A stretch of 46,646 nt of DNA, taken from NCBI GenBank assembly GCA_009773165.1, contig WOUZ01000020.1, forward strand, positions 1 through 46,646. Reading direction: 5' to 3'. Below are positions 43,737 through 46,646 of the stretch, one piece after another (positions within the stretch are counted from its first letter, which is position 1; every line of letters starts with the position of its first letter). The notes below the pieces were generated by a model that did not search any database, was not told where the DNA came from, and saw only the letters and a list, made by a program, of their open reading frames with translations. The position numbers were made by a program, and so were the translations under genes. Source of the DNA: Bacteroidota bacterium (GTDB taxonomy: Bacteria; Bacteroidota; Bacteroidia; Bacteroidales; F082).

Positions 43737-44441
43737 TTAGCTAGTCGGCATATTTTTTTTCCAATCAGAATATACCCAGGCTGCAAAGACCTCAATTCCG
43801 TTGACAGTGGTCAATTTATACAATCTTGATTTTTCGATTGATGAAAAATTATAGCGCTCTAAAAAGGCGGAAAAATCACTAAAATGATTTTCCTTATCGT
43901 TATCGTTAAAAGACTGTATAACCATGATCGCATTTTTAGCGTGAAATTTCTCAGCCATTATCACTGCTGAAGCAAGCCTATGAAACAATTGATATCTCAA
44001 ATCATCCAAATTTATTTCCTCGACTCCAATTTTTTCAAGAATATATCCAAGCCTGGTTTCAACAGCTTTTTTGGAAGTAAGATTTTTCCATTGACCTAAT
44101 GTTTTATCAAAACCTTCCTTTGCTTTGCCTTCAACAGTAATTACACATAGTGCGTTTTTTGTTGAAAAGAGAGCCAAAACATCATTTTGAGAAGGACGAT
44201 CGCCACCAGGTAAATCAACTTTGTATTCAGGTATTGCAAGCAATAGTTCCAATTCATTGAAATCGGGATTTTGTTGGAGGACATCGATGATTTCATCCGG
44301 AATACCGTTGCTGTTTTCCCATGAATAAGCTGTTGACATAGCAGAGAAACCAAGTCTCCAATGCTTTTCGGGATCGGCAAGGAAATGACGCCAGGAGTCA
44401 GGGCTCAAGGTTGGTGCGAGGATTTTTTTTTGTTTGGACAT
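43737..44441 (-). CDS. DUF6946-like protein, possible nuclease fold
   Basis: 234 residues. The stretch LLLAIPEYKVDLPGGDRPSQ, NDVLALFSTKN, then ITVEGKAKEGF and later DLRYQLFHRLASAVIMAEKF matches a family I remember as DUF6946. The arrangement N-D, ~15 residues, E-x-K resembles a PD-(D/E)XK core, but I cannot confirm activity. It is encoded 185 bp upstream of brxA in the same direction, with the brxA promoter box between them, so it is probably a separate unit. Accessory defence role is inference. Confidence 0.65.
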   Translation of the reverse strand: MSKQKKILAPTLSPDSWRHFLADPEKHWRLGFSAMSTAYSWENSNGIPDEIIDVLQQNPDFNELELLLAIPEYKVDLPGGDRPSQNDVLALFSTKNALCVITVEGKAKEGFDKTLGQWKNLTSKKAVETRLGYILEKIGVEEINLDDLRYQLFHRLASAVIMAEKFHAKNAIMVIQSFNDNDKENHFSDFSAFLERYNFSSIEKSRLYKLTTVNGIEVFAAWVYSDWKKNMPTS

Positions 44442-44722
44442 TTTCGATTCAAAGATTTAAGGATACAAGATTCAAAGATTTAAGATTCAAAAGATTCAAT
44501 TTATCAATCTGCCGCTGTTGACAAGTATTTAGGGTTGACAAAGTTAGGAGGGGGTTTCGACAGGTAGTGTCGGAAAAAGAAAGCGAGAAATAAATTTATA
44601 ACAAGCATAAAGCCCGGCCAGATCACCTGGTCAGGTGGAGATATTTGTGGAATTATTTTTCGTTTCATCTGGCAGCATAAATTATTAATATGTTAAAAAT
44701 CAGCATAAAGCTGAGAAAAAAA

Positions 44723-44826
44723 GTGTGCAAGCAGCCGCCGGACTGAAAGGAGTGTAAAATTAGGAAAAGAAGTGCAGAAAACAATGGAAGTAGAGGTAAT
44801 TTAGAATGAGTTTAAGGAGGGGGGGT
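44723..44826. repeat. Degenerate intergenic repeat, copy 1
   Basis: Matches 46281-46386 in two blocks: GTGTGCAAGCAGCCGCCG against AGGTGTAAGCAGCTCGCCG, and AATTTAGAATGAGTTTAAGG against AATTTAGAATGAATTTAAAG, both followed by a run of G. The spacing between blocks is similar. Low-complexity heptamer-like words follow in both copies. No coding potential. Confidence 0.55.
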
Positions 44827-45044
44827 CGACTTGAGCGAACTTAGCGACTGTGAGACTGAAAGACTTGAGAGACTTGAGCGAATTTAGCGATTGGAGCGAT
44901 GGGATGAACTGAGCGATTGGACGATTGAGAGAGGAAGGTGAGGGTTTTGGATTATAATTATTAATTTCATCGCACCTTCGAGTAGCTACAAAACGTATTT
45001 ATTCAAAATAAAAATCGAACATTCCATGCAACCAATTTAATACC

Positions 45045-45145
45045 CATGAAATGTTGATGCGGAGAACCAAACTTTATTTAACCACAAATGTGTCTGCGGA
45101 GCACTGAACAGCCACTTTTGCCAAACGCTTGTTACCTGCTGCCAT
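45045..45145 (-). other. Cassette-end-like sequence downstream of accessory genes
   Basis: Read on the minus strand after the stop of the 161-residue gene: GGTAACAAGCGTTTGGCAAA, AGTGGCTGTTCAGTGCTCCG, CAGACACATTTGTGG, then a related CTCCGCATCAACATTT. I remember near-identical sequence trailing small accessory genes in other Bacteroidota. Whether it is a recombination site, a terminator or an inherited repeat is unknown. Confidence 0.35.
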
Positions 45146-45149
45146 TTTT

Positions 45150-45635
45150 CTATCCAATAAAGTCTGAACGGTTTGTTCTTGGGTCATATTGAATTTCTAA
45201 GTCTGTTCCGTTCCAAACTGCTTCACAGCTTTCAAGTCGGTAAGTGTCGCCTTGGTTCCAACTTGCACCAATATAATCTTCAATCAAGTCTTCTATAAAA
45301 ACTCTTTCACCAATTTTAATGTCCTTTGGTATTAAGTATGCCGCAAATGGCGAATTAAATGTATGAGGATAATAGTAAGTCCAATCTATTACAGTTTCAA
45401 ACAGACTTTCTTTGTCCATAGTAAAGCCCATACGATAATCGCCAATAATTTCGATTTCTCCTGTTTTCTTATTTTGAATTACAGAATACTTTGAACGTAT
45501 CTTATCCGAAGGTTCAATCTTTTTAATTAGAGGTCGATAACCATTTTTTGCAGCCTTATTAATACTGTCTTTATCTCGTGCTGTTTTAATAACACGTAAC
45601 TCATTTGAGTTTTTATTTCTGTCCCAAAATGCCAT
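45150..45635 (-). CDS. Unknown 161-residue protein
   Basis: No family recognised. The N-terminus (FWDRNKNSNELRVIKTARDK) is basic; the middle has KYSVIQNKKTGEIEIIGDYR and a Trp/Tyr-rich stretch (VIDWTYYYPHTFNSPFAAYL); the end is acidic then polar. It is cytosolic. The sequence looks like a beta-sandwich or barrel protein. It overlaps the next upstream gene by 23 bp, so the two are co-transcribed and probably act together. Confidence 0.65.
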   Translation of the reverse strand: MAFWDRNKNSNELRVIKTARDKDSINKAAKNGYRPLIKKIEPSDKIRSKYSVIQNKKTGEIEIIGDYRMGFTMDKESLFETVIDWTYYYPHTFNSPFAAYLIPKDIKIGERVFIEDLIEDYIGASWNQGDTYRLESCEAVWNGTDLEIQYDPRTNRSDFIG

Positions 45636-45891
45636 TTGTTACTATTTTTATGTTTTGTTGATTTAAGTCAATTTTTAAACAGGTAGCGGGATTTTGTCTA
45701 ACCATTTTTAGAAGTTCATCATCAGTTAGAACTTCTGTGTCAACTATTAAGTGGTTGCAAGTTGCACATTTTCGCATATTTGAATATGCAGCTTCTAAAT
45801 TGTCCCAACTCATTTTATAAGGGCAATTCATCGTCTTTACAAATTCGTCTTTGTCAGTATAAATTTCTTTTGTTAATGGGTTAAATTTCAT
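45613..45891 (-). CDS. Small cysteine-pair protein, unknown function
   Basis: 92 residues. It carries CxxC (KCATCNHLIVDTE, residues ~42-45) plus single cysteines in MNCPYKM and PATCLKI, so it may bind zinc. The opening MKFNPLTKEIYTDKDEF is one I have seen in small accessory proteins of Bacteroidota. It is the first gene of the pair and overlaps the 161-residue gene. Function unknown. Confidence 0.68.
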   Translation of the reverse strand: MKFNPLTKEIYTDKDEFVKTMNCPYKMSWDNLEAAYSNMRKCATCNHLIVDTEVLTDDELLKMVRQNPATCLKIDLNQQNIKIVTNGILGQK

Positions 45892-46646
45892 TACTTGTGT
45901 CTTTTTATGGTTGCAGGTACCTTGCTGCTATATGCCACTATATTATAATATTATGAATTTCAATGAGTTAAAATTATCTAGACTTTTAAAAAGGGCTAAT
46001 CGTTTATAAGCGTTTAAAAACGAATAGAGCAGGATGAATTTTGGATCTATCTGTTTCATGGATTTATTATGAGGTTGTTAAATATACTGATATGATCTAA
46101 AAAAAGATGATTATAGTAGTGCTGAGAATGATTTGATTGAAGATGAAGTGAAATATTTTCGGGTAGGGACAAAGAAAATAAAGGAGCGTGAAACGCTTCG
46201 TTAGGGTGAGTTGGGTTAGTATGTATGTTCATCGGTCAAATTATTCATTTATAATATATTACACTTTTCCGCCAAGAAATAGGTGTAAGCAGCTCGCCGA
46301 AGAACGATGAGGTAAAGGTAAGGGCATATTTGCTTCTAAAATTTATATAAGTGGAATTTAGAATGAATTTAAAGAAGGGGGGTGAGGGGGTTCAGGTTGT
46401 TTTGATTGTTCAGGTTGTTCGGGCTGCTATGATTGTTTGGAAAATTCAAGGATTCAAAATTCAAAGATTCAGGGATTATACATGAAAGCTACTGAATTGA
46501 GATTTCTATACGATTTAGTAAAAATCCTGCATTAGAAATCAATTTTTTTGAGGTGATTAATTAACTACTTATTTTAATTTGTTGATATGTAAGGGGTTCA
46601 GCTTTCAACATCCTAAGGGTTAGGGAGTGAAAGATGGTTTTCTTGA
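45892..46646. other. Non-coding right edge
   Basis: 755 bp without a supported gene. It includes the promoter region of the small gene pair (about 45892-45960), the second copy of the degenerate intergenic repeat (46281-46386), TTCAGGTTGTT-type low-complexity words (46390-46435), and ATTCAAGGATTCAAAATTC repeats (46443-46475). Confidence 0.65.
46281..46386. repeat. Degenerate intergenic repeat, copy 2
   Basis: Second copy of the 44723-44826 element in the same orientation: AGGTGTAAGCAGCTCGCCG near the start and AATTTAGAATGAATTTAAAG before a G-run at the end. The two copies enclose the small gene pair and the cassette-end-like sequence. Confidence 0.5.

Larger units (their letters stand above)
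44442..45149. other. Repeat-rich non-coding spacer
   Basis: 708 bp with no gene. It contains ATTCAAAGATT-type short repeats (44447-44500), a palindrome CACCTGGTCAGGTG (44624-44637), the first copy of a longer degenerate repeat (44723-44826), and a run of GACTTGAGCGA/TTAGCGATTGG words (44829-44930). It ends with a cassette-end-like sequence (45045-45145) just downstream of the minus-strand gene at 45150. Confidence 0.65.

Overview
The window reads as an AT-rich defence island from a member of the Bacteroidota; I cannot narrow the class. The pointers are the very A-rich leaders with little Shine-Dalgarno signal, a TAnnTTTG-type -7 box before brxA, and two copies of a hairpin repeat carrying GCGGATAGCCCGAC, a motif I associate with this phylum. 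I see no tRNA, rRNA, CRISPR array or intact transposase.

Left part (1-7983), plus strand: a TerY-phosphorylation-triad type locus. A zinc-ribbon/WG-repeat protein, a Ser/Thr kinase with a C-terminal zinc ribbon, a TerY-like vWA protein, a PP2C phosphatase and a second, longer WG-repeat protein form one compact operon. It is bracketed by two copies of the hairpin repeat and by gene debris: a decayed N-terminus of a second kinase (922-1023) and a frameshifted KAP P-loop NTPase fragment (6658-6866).

Middle (7984-17870), plus strand: a compact Hsp70 operon (DnaK-like protein, membrane zinc-ribbon/LysM protein, membrane-anchored 814-residue helical-repeat protein, HPD-less J-like protein, GrpE-like protein) is followed after 341 bp by a ZorA/ZorB-type proton motor pair and an HNH nuclease, then two small membrane proteins. 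It looks like a Zorya-type system (motor plus HNH effector) joined to a dedicated, membrane-tethered chaperone module. This is my best candidate for an undescribed system. A degenerate repeat between the two halves means their functional link is inferred, not shown.

Next (17871-24738): a small HD-type alarmone hydrolase-like gene and a second vWA gene lie between two copies of a mobile-element-end-like repeat. Beyond them, on the minus strand, are an ADP-ribosylglycohydrolase, a protein with OB/S1-like segments, an unknown 190-residue protein, a PD-(D/E)XK nuclease-like protein and a lipoprotein.

Right part (25051-43551), minus strand: a complete type 1 BREX operon, transcribed brxA-brxB-brxC-pglX-[AlbA_2 gene]-[69-codon chimera]-mcrB-mcrC-pglZ-brxL. 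An AlbA_2/Schlafen-like gene and a McrBC pair sit between pglX and pglZ. The small ORF between those two cargoes is a fusion of the first codons of pglZ with the last codons of pglX, a recombination scar. The AlbA_2 gene ends in three repeat units whose hairpin arms change together while the 25-nt core is conserved.

Far right (43737-46646): a DUF6946-like protein, two small overlapping accessory genes followed by a cassette-end-like sequence, and repeat-rich non-coding DNA. The plus-strand and minus-strand halves converge near 19.4 kb.
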